Part shown: positions 7,032 to 15,403 of the stretch, piece by piece
Position numbering within the stretch: the first letter of the stretch is position 1
Layout: each line of letters opens with the position of its first letter
The notes under the pieces: model-generated
What the model was told of the DNA's origin: nothing
Databases searched by the model: none
Seen by the model: the letters and a program-made list of their open reading frames with translations, nothing else
Program-made: the position numbers and the translations under genes
Source of the DNA: an uncultured Oscillospiraceae bacterium
Lineage (GTDB): Bacteria > Bacillota > Clostridia > Oscillospirales > Oscillospiraceae
Reading direction: 5' to 3'
NCBI GenBank assembly: GCA_934589705.1
Contig: CAKTOH010000004.1
Location: 62,001-126,000 of the forward strand
DNA length: 64,000 nucleotides

Positions 7032-7170
7032 CACGCCCAAACAGCGGGTCTTTTCCACCTGCTGGGCACCATTTTTTCTTGCAATACCCAGAGTATTCCT
7101 GCAAAAAAATGGCTTCATCAGGCGGAAAATCCCTCGCCGTTGGTCATATTTCCGGTCTTCAGATAGACCC
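7010..7170. mobile_element. Family-D miniature inverted-repeat element, copy 1
   Basis: 161 bp with terminal inverted repeats GGGTCTATCTG/CAGATAGACCC. The interior is an imperfect long hairpin. The second copy at 50482-50642 has the same length in inverted orientation and is highly similar. No coding capacity, so movement would need a transposase in trans. Confidence 0.75.
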
Positions 7171-7212
7171 TATTATAACGGGAAATGTATGGGGTTGTCA
7201 ATCCGATTCCCG

Positions 7213-9756
7213 TTATTTCCGAAAATGTTCCTGCATATTCTGCCGGGTCTGCTCCACTTCCAGCCTCAGCTCCCGGGCGGACATCCGCAGTACGCCGCTG
7301 CGGAAGCTGGACAGCTGCACCAGGCCGTCGGAGGAGGCCACCCGGACGGCGTAGTTGCCGCCGATCTGGTCGGCCAGCGCCTCAATGTAGGCGTCCGCCG
7401 TTTCCCCCTCCCGGGTGTACACCACCTGAATGTTGTGAAAACGGCTCTTTTCTCCGGGATTTCCCTTCTGCTTGTAGCCATCGAATACCAGAATCGTCCG
7501 GCACTTGGTAAAGCCCGCATAGCTGCTGAGGGTGTCGCACAGCTGCCGCCGGGCGGCATCCAGGTCGGTTTTCGCCTGGTTTGCCAGCTCCTCCCAAGCG
7601 AAAATCACATTGTATCCGTCCACAATCAGACATTTTTCCCGGGGCGGGGTAATGGTAATCTCCTCGGTAGCCGGTCGGTTGCCGGTACGCACCCCGTACT
7701 GAGGCCGGCGGATTTCCCCAAACTCCCGGCGCATAATGGCTTCCAGCTCCTTGTCTTCCAGCTGTAAATTCCGGGTCAGAAGCTCCGGAGGCTTCTCCTC
7801 CTTCAGGCCGCTTTCCAGGTGCATGTACTCCTTCACCTGGTTCCAGGGCACGTTGAAGCCTGCCCCATGGGCGCAGAACACGGAATCCGGGGTATTTTCC
7901 ACATCCGCCTCCGGATCGTAGTCCCCTTGGGCAATCACCGCTTCCGCATTGTGGCAGGTCTCGTAGCCCCGCAGCGTCAGTTGGAGCCGACCCAACCCCT
8001 GGGTATAGGCCGCCACGGTCTCGGCATAATCCCGGATCTCCGCCGCCGGAACCTGACCCCGAAGGACGGAGAGATTTTCCACCGTCTCCGGCGGCTCCAC
8101 CTGGCCGCCCATAGTGCGGATGTCCGTAATGCCCCGTCCGATCTGCTCCGTGGGCAGGGTCAGTTCAAAATCGTACCAGGGTTCCAGCAGGAGGGATTTC
8201 GCCTGCATAAGCCCCTGGCGCACCGCCCGATAGGTTGCCTGCCGGAAGTCGCCGCCTTCCGTGTGCTTCAGGTGGGCTTTTCCCACCAAAAGGGTGATTT
8301 TCATGTCCGTAATGGGCGCGCCGGTGAGGACGCCCCGGTGGGTTTTCTCCGCCAGATGGGTCAGAATCAGGTTCTGATAGCTGCCGTCCAGCACGTCCGT
8401 GGGGCATACCGTGTCGAAAACCAGCCCGGCACCCCGGGCAAGGGGCTCCAGCAGCAGGTGCACCTCGGCATAGTGGCGCAGAGGCTCAAAATGCCCCACG
8501 CCCTCCACGGTATCGGCGATGGCCTCCTTGTAGAAAATCCGCGGATCCTCCAGGGACACGTCCAGGTCGAACCGCTCCTTCACCAGTGCCCGGAAGATTT
8601 CCAGCTGCACCTTGCCCATGATCTGCACATGAATCTGACCCTCCTGCCAGAGCAGATGCAGCTGGGGCTCTTCCTCTTCCAGCTGGCGGAGCTTGGGCAG
8701 CGCAACCGCCGGGTCGGCTCCGGCAGGCAGCGCCACCCGATAGGTCATCACCGGCTCCAACAGATTGGGCTTTCCCGCCGGTTCTGCCCCCAGGGCTTGT
8801 CCCGCCCAGGTCTGGGTCAGGCCGGTCACCGCCGCCAGTGTGCCCGCGGGTATTTCCTCCGGGGCGGTGAATTTTTCCCCGGAGTACAGCCGCAGCTGAA
8901 CGATTTTCTCCTGCACCGGCTCCCCCTTGGCATTGAGATAGCTCAGCTGGGTTCTGGGCTTCAGGCCGCCGCCGGTGACCTTCAGCCAGGTCAGTCGATT
9001 TCCCTGGACGTCCCGGGAAATTTTGTACACCCGGGCGGCAAATTCTGCTGGATATTCCCGTTCCGGGGCATATCTATCCAAAATTTCCAGCAGTTTGCCC
9101 ACACCCTCCAGCTTCAGGGCAGAGCCGAAGCAGCAGGGGAACAGCTTCCGTCCGGCGATGAGCCCCCGCAGGTTCCCCGCCGTCACGCTGCCGGTTTCCA
9201 GGTAGCTTTCCAGCAGCGCCTCGTCGCACATGGCGGCGTTTTCCGCGATTTTTTCGGGGGCTTCTCCAAAATCCACACAGGCAGGGGACAGCTGCCGGTG
9301 AAGCTGGGCCATAAGCTTTTCCCGGTCGCTGCCCGGCAAATCCATTTTGTTGAGGAACAGGAAGGTGGGCACGCCGTAACGTTCCAGCAGCCGCCACAAG
9401 GTCAGGGTGTGAGCCTGGACTCCGTCGGTGCCGCTGATGACCAGCACGGCGCAGTCCAGAATGGGCATGGTTCGCTCGGCCTCCGGGGCAAAATCCACAT
9501 GGCCCGGGGTGTCCACCAGGGTGATTTTCCGGCCTTCCGTTTCCAGCCGGGCCTGCTTGGAGAAAATGGTAATGCCCCGGCTGCGCTCTAAGGCGTAGGT
9601 GTCCAGAAAGGCGTCCTGGTGGTCTACCCGACCCAATACCCGCCGGGCCCCGCTTTCAAAGAGCAGCGCCTCGGACAGGGTGGTCTTTCCCGCGTCCACA
9701 TGGGCAAGAAGTCCCACATTCAGGGGGCGTTTTTCGGTTTTGGTCTCCCCGGGCAT
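7213..9756 (-). CDS. TetM-like translational GTPase fused to a C-terminal NYN/YacP (Rae1-like) nuclease domain
   Basis: 847 residues. Residues 1 to about 690 form an EF-G/TetM-type factor: G1 AHVDAGKTT (19-26), RSRGIT switch region, DTPGHVDF and NKMDL. The order and the absence of EF-G-specific inserts resemble ribosomal protection proteins. Residues from about 708 form a NYN/PIN-like nuclease domain: LIVDGYNVIFAW, then ILVFDGY and TADAYIEALA, carrying the acidic residues expected for metal binding. Homologous stand-alone proteins (YacP/Rae1) cut mRNA in the ribosomal A site in Bacillus. The fusion suggests a ribosome-docked nuclease. Tetracycline protection is possible but not shown. It has its own promoter at 9787-9815. 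Confidence 0.88.
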   Translation of the reverse strand: MPGETKTEKRPLNVGLLAHVDAGKTTLSEALLFESGARRVLGRVDHQDAFLDTYALERSRGITIFSKQARLETEGRKITLVDTPGHVDFAPEAERTMPILDCAVLVISGTDGVQAHTLTLWRLLERYGVPTFLFLNKMDLPGSDREKLMAQLHRQLSPACVDFGEAPEKIAENAAMCDEALLESYLETGSVTAGNLRGLIAGRKLFPCCFGSALKLEGVGKLLEILDRYAPEREYPAEFAARVYKISRDVQGNRLTWLKVTGGGLKPRTQLSYLNAKGEPVQEKIVQLRLYSGEKFTAPEEIPAGTLAAVTGLTQTWAGQALGAEPAGKPNLLEPVMTYRVALPAGADPAVALPKLRQLEEEEPQLHLLWQEGQIHVQIMGKVQLEIFRALVKERFDLDVSLEDPRIFYKEAIADTVEGVGHFEPLRHYAEVHLLLEPLARGAGLVFDTVCPTDVLDGSYQNLILTHLAEKTHRGVLTGAPITDMKITLLVGKAHLKHTEGGDFRQATYRAVRQGLMQAKSLLLEPWYDFELTLPTEQIGRGITDIRTMGGQVEPPETVENLSVLRGQVPAAEIRDYAETVAAYTQGLGRLQLTLRGYETCHNAEAVIAQGDYDPEADVENTPDSVFCAHGAGFNVPWNQVKEYMHLESGLKEEKPPELLTRNLQLEDKELEAIMRREFGEIRRPQYGVRTGNRPATEEITITPPREKCLIVDGYNVIFAWEELANQAKTDLDAARRQLCDTLSSYAGFTKCRTILVFDGYKQKGNPGEKSRFHNIQVVYTREGETADAYIEALADQIGGNYAVRVASSDGLVQLSSFRSGVLRMSARELRLEVEQTRQNMQEHFRK

Positions 9757-9786
9757 ATAAAGCCCCCTTCCATAACGAATACCCCT

Positions 9787-9815
9787 ATTATAGCATACCC
9801 ACGCCCGTTCGCCAA
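9787..9815 (-). promoter_or_regulatory. Promoter of the GTPase-NYN fusion gene
   Basis: On the minus strand: TTGGCG (complement of 9810-9815), 17-bp spacer, TATAAT (complement of 9787-9792) with an extended TG, 30 bp before the start codon. Confidence 0.7.
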
Positions 9816-9848
9816 CCGGTTTTCTGCACCAACTTCTCCTTTCGCACC

Positions 9849-9942
9849 AGGGAACTTCTCCCGCAAAATTTGCAGGAAAAGTTCCCTAGCCGTGAAGCGA
9901 GAAAACTGCCGAGGAGCACCTTTCGGTGTTTCTCGGCAGTTT
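9849..9942 (-). terminator. Two hairpins between the tartrate operon and the GTPase promoter
   Basis: AGGGAACTT (9849-9857)/AAGTTCCCT (9879-9887), and AAACTGCCGAG (9903-9913)/CTCGGCAGTTT (9932-9942). The second is followed on the minus strand by TTTTCT and may end the leftward operon. Confidence 0.5.
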
Positions 9943-9961
9943 CCTTTATGGTAAGGAGGGA

Positions 9962-10051
9962 TTATTGATTTTTTAGCAGGATCGCCTCGGCGGCAGCGAC
10001 CTGCTCCCTGGTGGGGGTGGGCACCCCCTCCAGCGGGTAGGGAATGCCCAA
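9962..10051 (-). pseudogene. C-terminal gene remnant next to a family-C element
   Basis: On the minus strand an open frame runs out of the family-C fragment and ends at a TAA (9962-9964). It reads VSLGIPYPLEGVPTPTREQV and then AAAEAILLKNQ, which has protein-like composition. There is no start codon or ribosome site of its own. It could be the 3' end of a gene once downstream of ttdB and cut by the element, or chance. No family recognised. Confidence 0.35.
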
Positions 10052-10130
10052 GGAGACTCCGATGAAATCCGCAAGCGCTGACGGCGAGAAATTTTGGTTC
10101 CAGCCGCAGACGCTTTCTTCAGAGTTTCCC
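10052..10130. mobile_element. Family-C element, internally deleted copy (C3)
   Basis: About 79 bp aligning to both ends of the 161-bp copy at 13003-13163 (GAAATCCGCAAGCGCTG at the left, CCAGCCGCAGACG...TTCAGAG at the right) with the central hairpin missing. It abuts the ttdB stop codon. Confidence 0.65.
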
Positions 10131-10763
10131 TTACTTAATGAACTTGACCTGAGGATAGATCTCCTGCTTCACCGCTTCCTTGCGCTGATTGTAGATGACC
10201 TTCTGCTCCTCAAACAGGTTCCGGCCGTCGGGATCGATGGACACGATCAGGGGGCCAAACTCCTTGACGTCGCTGCACCACAGAGTCTCGGGCATACCCA
10301 GCTCGTCCCAGTGATGCTCCTTGATCTTCAGCACCTCGGTAGCGGCAACCACGGCGCAGCCGGCGGGGAAGACGCAGTGGATGGCGCCGAACTCCTTGCA
10401 GGCCCGCTCGGTGTTGGGGCCCATGCCGCCCTTGCCAACGATGACCCGGACGCCGGTGTGCCCCACAAACTCGTACTCGAACTTTTCCATCCGCATGGAG
10501 GTGGTGGGGCCAACGGAGACCATTTCATAGTCGTCCTCGGTACCCTCGATCTTGCGGACGATGGGGCCGGCGTGGAAAATGGCCTTGTTGCGGATGTCGT
10601 AGGGCAGCTCCCGGCCGTACTCAATCAGGCGGCGGTGCGCCACGTCCCGGCAGGTCATCAGATCGCCGTCCAGCCAGACAATGTCGCCCACATGGATATC
10701 CTTCAGATCCTCGGCGCTGACGGGAGTCACGAGAACCTTTTTATTTCCTCTGATTTCAACCAT
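10131..10763 (-). CDS. ttdB: L(+)-tartrate dehydratase subunit beta
   Basis: 210 residues, the small subunit of the iron-sulfur class I hydratase that converts L-tartrate to oxaloacetate. The motifs [45 protein letters not shown] and [12 protein letters not shown] follow E. coli TtdB closely along its full length (201 residues). The large subunit gene lies 15 bp upstream and an anion permease before that, which supports tartrate over a housekeeping fumarase, although class I split fumarases are close relatives. It ends against the family-C fragment. Confidence 0.85.
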   Translation of the reverse strand: MVEIRGNKKVLVTPVSAEDLKDIHVGDIVWLDGDLMTCRDVAHRRLIEYGRELPYDIRNKAIFHAGPIVRKIEGTEDDYEMVSVGPTTSMRMEKFEYEFVGHTGVRVIVGKGGMGPNTERACKEFGAIHCVFPAGCAVVAATEVLKIKEHHWDELGMPETLWCSDVKEFGPLIVSIDPDGRNLFEEQKVIYNQRKEAVKQEIYPQVKFIK

Positions 10764-10778
10764 TTTAGTTACCTCCTA

Positions 10779-11684
10779 TCAACCGTTAAACTTCCAGGTG
10801 GAATGGGTGTCGCAGGTCACGTTCAGATCCTTGTCCACCACGATGTGGCCCCGGCGGTGAGACCAGCAGCCCACGTTCACGGCAACGCCGATGGTGGAGG
10901 GGTGACGGGCACTGTTTTCGATGTTCACGCCCATGACGGAGAACTTGCCGCCCATGCCCTGGGGGCCCAGGCCGATGGCGTTGATGCCGTCCTCCAGGAG
11001 CTTTTCCATCTTGGCGGCGTTGGCGTTCTCGTTATGAGAGCCGATGGGGCGCATGAGAGCCTTCTTGGACAGCAGCGCGGCAGTCTCGATGGAGGTAGCC
11101 ACGCCCACGCCTACCAGCAGAGGGGGGCAGGCGTTCAGGCCGTAGGAGGTCATCTGATCCAGGACGAAATCGGTGACGCCCTCGTAGCCCGCGCCGGGCA
11201 TCAGCACCATGGCCTTGCCGGGCAGGGTGCAGCCGCCGCCGGCCATGTAGGCGTAGATTTCGCACTGGTCGGAGTTGGGGACGATGTCCCACCAGACGGT
11301 GGGGGTACCCTTACCCACGTTGCGCTTGGTGTTGTACTCGTCGAAGGTCTCCACGGAGTTGTGACGCAGGGGGGTGGCGAAGGTAGCCTGAACAACGGCC
11401 TCCTTCAGCAGAGCCTCCAGCTCACCCATGTAAGGGAAATTGGTGCCGCACTTCAGCCAGAACTGGATGACGCCGGTATCCTGGCAGCTGGGGCGATCCA
11501 GCTTCACGGCCAGATTCTGGTTCTTGGTCATGGTTTCGTAGAGCACCTTGGGCAGGGCGGCGGTTTCCTGGCGGCCCAGCTCTTCCAGCTTGGCAACCAC
11601 GTCGTCGGGCAGCTTCTTGCCGATGTGGCCAACGAAATCGGCCACCATGTCGGTCAGTCTCTTGACATTTTCTTCCTTATTCAT
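10779..11684 (-). CDS. ttdA: L(+)-tartrate dehydratase subunit alpha
   Basis: 301 residues, the iron-sulfur cluster-bearing catalytic subunit. It matches E. coli TtdA (303 residues) in length and in the stretches DRPSCQDTG, TPLRHNSVE, YMAGGGCTLPG, LNACPPLLVGVGVATS and ARHPSTIGVAV...GCWSHRRG. The cysteines in CQDTG, NACPP and GCW are the expected cluster ligands. It lies between the permease and ttdB in one leftward operon. The enzyme should be oxygen-labile, in keeping with an anaerobic host. Confidence 0.87.
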   Translation of the reverse strand: MNKEENVKRLTDMVADFVGHIGKKLPDDVVAKLEELGRQETAALPKVLYETMTKNQNLAVKLDRPSCQDTGVIQFWLKCGTNFPYMGELEALLKEAVVQATFATPLRHNSVETFDEYNTKRNVGKGTPTVWWDIVPNSDQCEIYAYMAGGGCTLPGKAMVLMPGAGYEGVTDFVLDQMTSYGLNACPPLLVGVGVATSIETAALLSKKALMRPIGSHNENANAAKMEKLLEDGINAIGLGPQGMGGKFSVMGVNIENSARHPSTIGVAVNVGCWSHRRGHIVVDKDLNVTCDTHSTWKFNG

Positions 11685-11712
11685 ATGATAACCTCCATAT
11701 GTGATAACTTAC

Positions 11713-12975
11713 TTAACCGTAGAAGGGGAACAGGATGGGCAGCAGCACGATGCAGATCACGAAGGACACGGCGATCAGGGGCAGGCCGGCCTTTACATAA
11801 TCCCGGAACTTGTAGCCGCCCAGGCCAACCACCATGGTGTTGGCGGGCATACCGATGGGGGTAGCGTAAGCGCAGGAGCAGGCGATGACGGTGGCGATGA
11901 TCATGGAACGGGGGTCAGCACCCAGGCTCTCGGCCAGGGAGGTAGCGATGGGCACCATCAGGGCGGTGGTAGCGGTGTTGGACATGAAGTTCGTCAGGGC
12001 GCAGCCGACCACGAAGATGACGACCAGCAGGATCATGGGGTTGGGGTTCTTGCCCAGGGCACCGACAATCACGTCGGCGATCAGGCTGCCGGCGCCGGTG
12101 GTTTCCAGAGCCTTGGCCAGTGCCAGGGAGCCGCCGAAGAGCAGCACCACCTTCAGATCGATGGACTTGAGGGCATCCTTCTCGGAGATAACGCCGGTGA
12201 GCACCAGGATGACGGCGCCGATGCAGGCGGAAACCTGAATCTTAATGCCGATCTTGTCCTCGAAGATCATGGCCAGGATCACGACCACCAGCACCACCAG
12301 GGAAACGGTCTGCTTCCAGGCGGGCACGTTGGAGTAATCCTTGGGAGCCTCAGGAGCCTCGCCGCCGTGGATGCCGTCGGGCAGCAGTTTGTAGCCAAAC
12401 AGGGCGAAGAAGGCGATACCCGCGACCAGCATGGGCACACCTACGGGAGCGTACATGAAGAAGCTGGTGGCAATGCCCATCTCCTGGAGGGCGTTGACGC
12501 CCATCAGGTTGCCGGGAGCTCCGATGATGGACAGGTTGCCGCCCAGAGCGGCGGCGAAGACCAGGGGCATCAGCAGCCGGGAGCGGGAGTAGCCGGATTC
12601 ATCGGCGATGCCGCAGACCACAGGGATCAGCACGGCGGCGGTGCCGGTGTTGGACAGGAAGCCGGACATGATGCCCACGATGGTCATAACGGCCACGATG
12701 AGCAGCCGCTCGGATTTGGCGAACCGGGTGACCAGAGAGCCGATCTTGTTGGCCATGCCGGTCTCAAACAGAGCCTGACCGACCACGAACATGCCGACAC
12801 ACAGGATCACGTTGCTGTTGACATAACCGGCGAAGGTTTCGGAAGTGGTAAGGACTCCGGTAAGGTTCAGGCCGATGGCCACGATGGTGGCGGTCAGGCC
12901 CAGGGGGATCTTTTCCAGGATGAAGCTGACGATGGCGAAGGCCAGGAAGATCAGCGTAATGGTACTGGGACTCAT
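11713..12975 (-). CDS. DASS/SLC13-family dicarboxylate or tartrate permease
   Basis: 420 residues and about 11-12 membrane helices. The two family-defining SNT motifs are present: SNTGTAAVLIPV in the first half and SNTATTALMVPI in the second, matching the inverted repeat of SLC13 transporters. It lies upstream of ttdA and ttdB, so uptake of L-tartrate, perhaps in exchange for succinate as for E. coli TtdT, is the natural inference. The leader between promoter and start codon consists largely of a family-C element. AGGAGGG precedes the ATG. Confidence 0.82.
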   Translation of the reverse strand: MSPSTITLIFLAFAIVSFILEKIPLGLTATIVAIGLNLTGVLTTSETFAGYVNSNVILCVGMFVVGQALFETGMANKIGSLVTRFAKSERLLIVAVMTIVGIMSGFLSNTGTAAVLIPVVCGIADESGYSRSRLLMPLVFAAALGGNLSIIGAPGNLMGVNALQEMGIATSFFMYAPVGVPMLVAGIAFFALFGYKLLPDGIHGGEAPEAPKDYSNVPAWKQTVSLVVLVVVILAMIFEDKIGIKIQVSACIGAVILVLTGVISEKDALKSIDLKVVLLFGGSLALAKALETTGAGSLIADVIVGALGKNPNPMILLVVIFVVGCALTNFMSNTATTALMVPIATSLAESLGADPRSMIIATVIACSCAYATPIGMPANTMVVGLGGYKFRDYVKAGLPLIAVSFVICIVLLPILFPFYG

Positions 12976-13002
12976 AAGGGAAGCCCTCCTAATCTTTTTT
13001 CG

Positions 13003-13163
13003 GGAACCTCTGATTAAATCGGCAAGAGCTGGGAGCGAGAGATTTTTCTCTAGCCGAAGGCTTCAAAAGTGGAGGAATACTGTATGTATTTCCCACTTTT
13101 GAAGCTGCACGGATAGGGAAAAAGATCCGCTATCCAGCCGCAGACGATTTATTCAGAGGTTCC
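13003..13163. mobile_element. Family-C miniature inverted-repeat element (C1)
   Basis: 161 bp with imperfect terminal inverted repeats GGAACCTCTGATTAAATC/GATTTATTCAGAGGTTCC and a central hairpin CTTCAAAAGTGG...CCACTTTTGAAG. Related copies are at 19303-19521 (55-bp larger loop) and 10052-10130 (deleted). It sits in the leader of the tartrate permease gene, 28 bp before its start codon. Confidence 0.8.
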
Positions 13164-13213
13164 TTAGTTTTTGCAGCGGGAAACCGGCCGGTAACTGTCT
13201 GCTTTCTGGGATT

Positions 13214-13242
13214 ACCATAACAGATAATTGTCAAAATGTAAA
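13214..13242 (-). promoter_or_regulatory. Promoter of the tartrate operon
   Basis: On the minus strand: TTTACA (complement of 13237-13242), 17-bp spacer, TATGGT (complement of 13214-13219) with an extended TG. It drives the operon through the family-C element and is back-to-back with the LysR promoter. Confidence 0.5.
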
Positions 13243-13292
13243 ATCAGGGTAAAATATAGGCATATCAGTTTCCTTTATGTTGTCAAAAATAT

Positions 13293-13320
13293 TTGCAATT
13301 TTTGTACAATCTGCTAAAAT
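13293..13320 (+). promoter_or_regulatory. Promoter of the LysR gene
   Basis: TTGCAA (13293-13298), 16-bp spacer and TAAAAT (13315-13320) with an extended TG. The gap to the divergent tartrate promoter is where a LysR protein would be expected to bind. Confidence 0.5.
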
Positions 13321-13354
13321 GACAGTAAATAACTGGAAGTTGGGAGAAAACGCC

Positions 13355-14242
13355 ATGAATCTGAACCAGCTGGAATACTTCTGCACGGCGGTGGAATGCG
13401 GCAGCATCACCAAGGCGGCAAAAAAGCTCTTCGTGACCCAGCCCGCCATTTCCGGAGCCATCCGGGAGCTGGAGAAGGAGTTTTCCGTGATTCTCTTCTC
13501 CCATACCCGGAACCGGCTGGCTCTCAGCCCGGACGGGGAGCGGTTCTATACCAAGGCTCGGCAGCTTCTGCACGAGGTAGAGGCGGCAAAATTGCAGCTG
13601 CATGACCTGGGCGGCTCCCGGCAGCCTGTCCGGGTGGGCATTCCGCCTATGTGGGGCACCACCTTTTTCCCCGATCTTTTCCGGGATTTTCAGGAGAAGC
13701 ATCCGGGCATCCGGTTGACCTTCTACGAATACGGCTCCGCCCGGGCGGCAAATCTCGTTCAGGAGGAGGAGCTGGACGTGGCTCTGGTGAATCTGAGCCA
13801 GACCGACCCGGAAAAATTCCACATGCTTCCCATCGGCCGGGATCACTTTGTCATTGCCGTAGACCCCAATCACCCTCTGGCAGGTCGGGAATCCGTGACC
13901 CTGGAGGAGCTGGAAGGTCGGCCTCTTGTGATGTACAACACCGACTCCGTCCAGAACCATGTGATCCGCAATCGGTTTGACGCTCTGGGCATCGTCCCTT
14001 ATGTTCTCATCTACACCAGCCAGATCCACACCATGAAAAGCATGATCCACAACAACACCTGCGTCAGCTTCTTCTACGCGTCCTTACTGCAAGACCACCC
14101 GGACATTGTAGGCGTGCCCTTAGAGCCACGGATTGAGCAGAAGGTGGGGCTCATCTGGCGCAAGGGCAAGTACACGCCCTCTGCCGTGGAGGCCTTCATT
14201 TCCTTCGTCAAGGACTACCCCCTGTTCCCCGAAGAACCGTAA
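13355..14242 (+). CDS. LysR-type regulator, probable regulator of tartrate use
   Basis: 295 residues. The N-terminal winged helix-turn-helix has the family signature (LNQLEYFCTAVECGSITKAA...LFVTQPAISGAIRELE), followed by a substrate-binding-like effector domain (about 90-290). The start at 13355 is supported by GGGAG nine bases upstream; a start 78 bp earlier would give an atypical extension. It is divergent from the tartrate permease-ttdAB operon, the classic arrangement of a LysR regulator and its target (E. coli TtdR is also LysR-type). An AEC permease follows 11 bp downstream, so it may be a second target or substrate route. Confidence 0.85.
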   Translation: MNLNQLEYFCTAVECGSITKAAKKLFVTQPAISGAIRELEKEFSVILFSHTRNRLALSPDGERFYTKARQLLHEVEAAKLQLHDLGGSRQPVRVGIPPMWGTTFFPDLFRDFQEKHPGIRLTFYEYGSARAANLVQEEELDVALVNLSQTDPEKFHMLPIGRDHFVIAVDPNHPLAGRESVTLEELEGRPLVMYNTDSVQNHVIRNRFDALGIVPYVLIYTSQIHTMKSMIHNNTCVSFFYASLLQDHPDIVGVPLEPRIEQKVGLIWRKGKYTPSAVEAFISFVKDYPLFPEEP

Positions 14243-14253
14243 AGGAAGAGAGT

Positions 14254-15222
14254 ATGAGTAATTTTGTTTTCGCCCTGAACGCTACTGTCCCCGTTTTTCT
14301 GATTATCCTTCTGGGCTTCTTTTTACAGAAGATCGGCTTTCTGAACGACAGCTTCAACAACACCGCCGATGCCTTCGTCTTTCGCTGCGCCCTGCCCGTG
14401 AGCCTCTTCCGCTCCATTGCGGGCATGGACTTTTACGGAGACTTTGATCCCCGGTTCTGCCTGTTCTGCTTTCTCGGCACCACGGTGATGTTCGCCGGGG
14501 TCTGGGGGGCAAGCTGGCTGCTGCTGAAAGATAAGGGTCAGGTGGGTGCCTTCGCCCAGGCCTCCGCCCGATCCAGCGCGGCCATTTTAGGCGTGGCGCT
14601 GGCTACGAACATCTACGGAAACGCGGGGATGGTGCCCATGATGATTATGTCCGCGGTGCCCTTTTTTAATGTATATTCCGTGCTGATTCTCAGCTTTTCT
14701 CCCCAGGTGGACGAGAACGGCCGCCTGCTTCCCGGCAGCCACGGCATGGCCGCGGTGAAAACCGCCTGTGTGAACGTGGTGAAAAATCCCCTGATTCTGG
14801 GGATTCTGGCAGGACTTCCCTTCGCCCTGCTGCGGATCACCGTTCCGACAATGATCGACAGCGCCCTCAAGTCCGTCGGAAACACCGCCACGCCCATTGC
14901 CCTGCTGGTCGTCGGCGCCTCCTTCTCCGGCGCTCAGGCACTCAAGCGCTGGAAAAGCGCCACGGTCTCTGCCTTGGTCAAGCTCTTTTTGCTTCCCGCC
15001 ATTTTCCTGCCTCTGGCCGGAGCCATGGGCTTCCGGGACAGCCAGATGATCGCCATACTCATCATGGCCGGTTCTCCCACCACCGTGGCCTGCTTCATCA
15101 TGGCCAAAAATATGAAGGCAGACAGCGTACTTACCGCCAATGCGGTGCTCCTGTCCACTCTTCTGTCCGCCCCTTCCCTGACCTTCTGGCTCTACCTCAT
15201 GCGGCTGCTTCGCTGGATTTGA
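14254..15222 (+). CDS. AEC-family (auxin efflux carrier type) permease
   Basis: 322 residues, about 10 membrane helices in two halves separated by a cytosolic loop near residue 150-165. The N-terminal pattern FVFALNATVPVFLIILLGFFLQKIGFLND and the later NAVLLSTLLSAPSLTFWLYL are typical of bacterial AEC transporters such as MdcF and malate permeases. These carry organic acids, so a role with tartrate or its products is plausible from location. It is co-directional with and close to the LysR gene. A strong terminator follows. Confidence 0.8.
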   Translation: MSNFVFALNATVPVFLIILLGFFLQKIGFLNDSFNNTADAFVFRCALPVSLFRSIAGMDFYGDFDPRFCLFCFLGTTVMFAGVWGASWLLLKDKGQVGAFAQASARSSAAILGVALATNIYGNAGMVPMMIMSAVPFFNVYSVLILSFSPQVDENGRLLPGSHGMAAVKTACVNVVKNPLILGILAGLPFALLRITVPTMIDSALKSVGNTATPIALLVVGASFSGAQALKRWKSATVSALVKLFLLPAIFLPLAGAMGFRDSQMIAILIMAGSPTTVACFIMAKNMKADSVLTANAVLLSTLLSAPSLTFWLYLMRLLRWI

Positions 15223-15246
15223 GTTTTTCCCCTGTAAAAGACAGAT

Positions 15247-15281
15247 AAGCCCGGAGAAGCGATTGCTTCTCCGGGCTTTTA
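15247..15281 (+). terminator. Rho-independent terminator of the LysR-AEC operon
   Basis: A perfect 14-bp stem (AAGCCCGGAGAAGC, 15247-15260; partner 15265-15278) with a GATT loop, ending in TTTT. Confidence 0.85.
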
Positions 15282-15307
15282 TCGTCATTTATTCTAAAAA
15301 TTAGGGC

Positions 15308-15336
15308 TTGCTTTTTCCGGGCTTTGTGTGTATTAT
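15308..15336 (+). promoter_or_regulatory. Promoter of the antiporter-MgtC operon
   Basis: TTGCTT (15308-15313), 17-bp spacer and TATTAT (15331-15336). A hairpin (GGAGGGC/GCCCTCC, about 15350-15370) lies in the leader. Confidence 0.5.
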
Positions 15337-15403
15337 ATAATGATTCTAAGGGAGGGCTTTGCAGGCCCTCCGAATATCATACTTCAGAAGGGAGCGTTGT
15401 CCT

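Noticed and set aside
7213..9756. Acquired tetracycline-resistance gene
   Set aside because: The NYN fusion, host-like composition and chromosomal context argue for a resident translation factor; resistance cannot be claimed from sequence.
10131..11684. Housekeeping class I fumarase
   Set aside because: Sequence motifs and subunit lengths follow TtdA/TtdB and the operon includes a dicarboxylate permease, though fumarase activity cannot be excluded.
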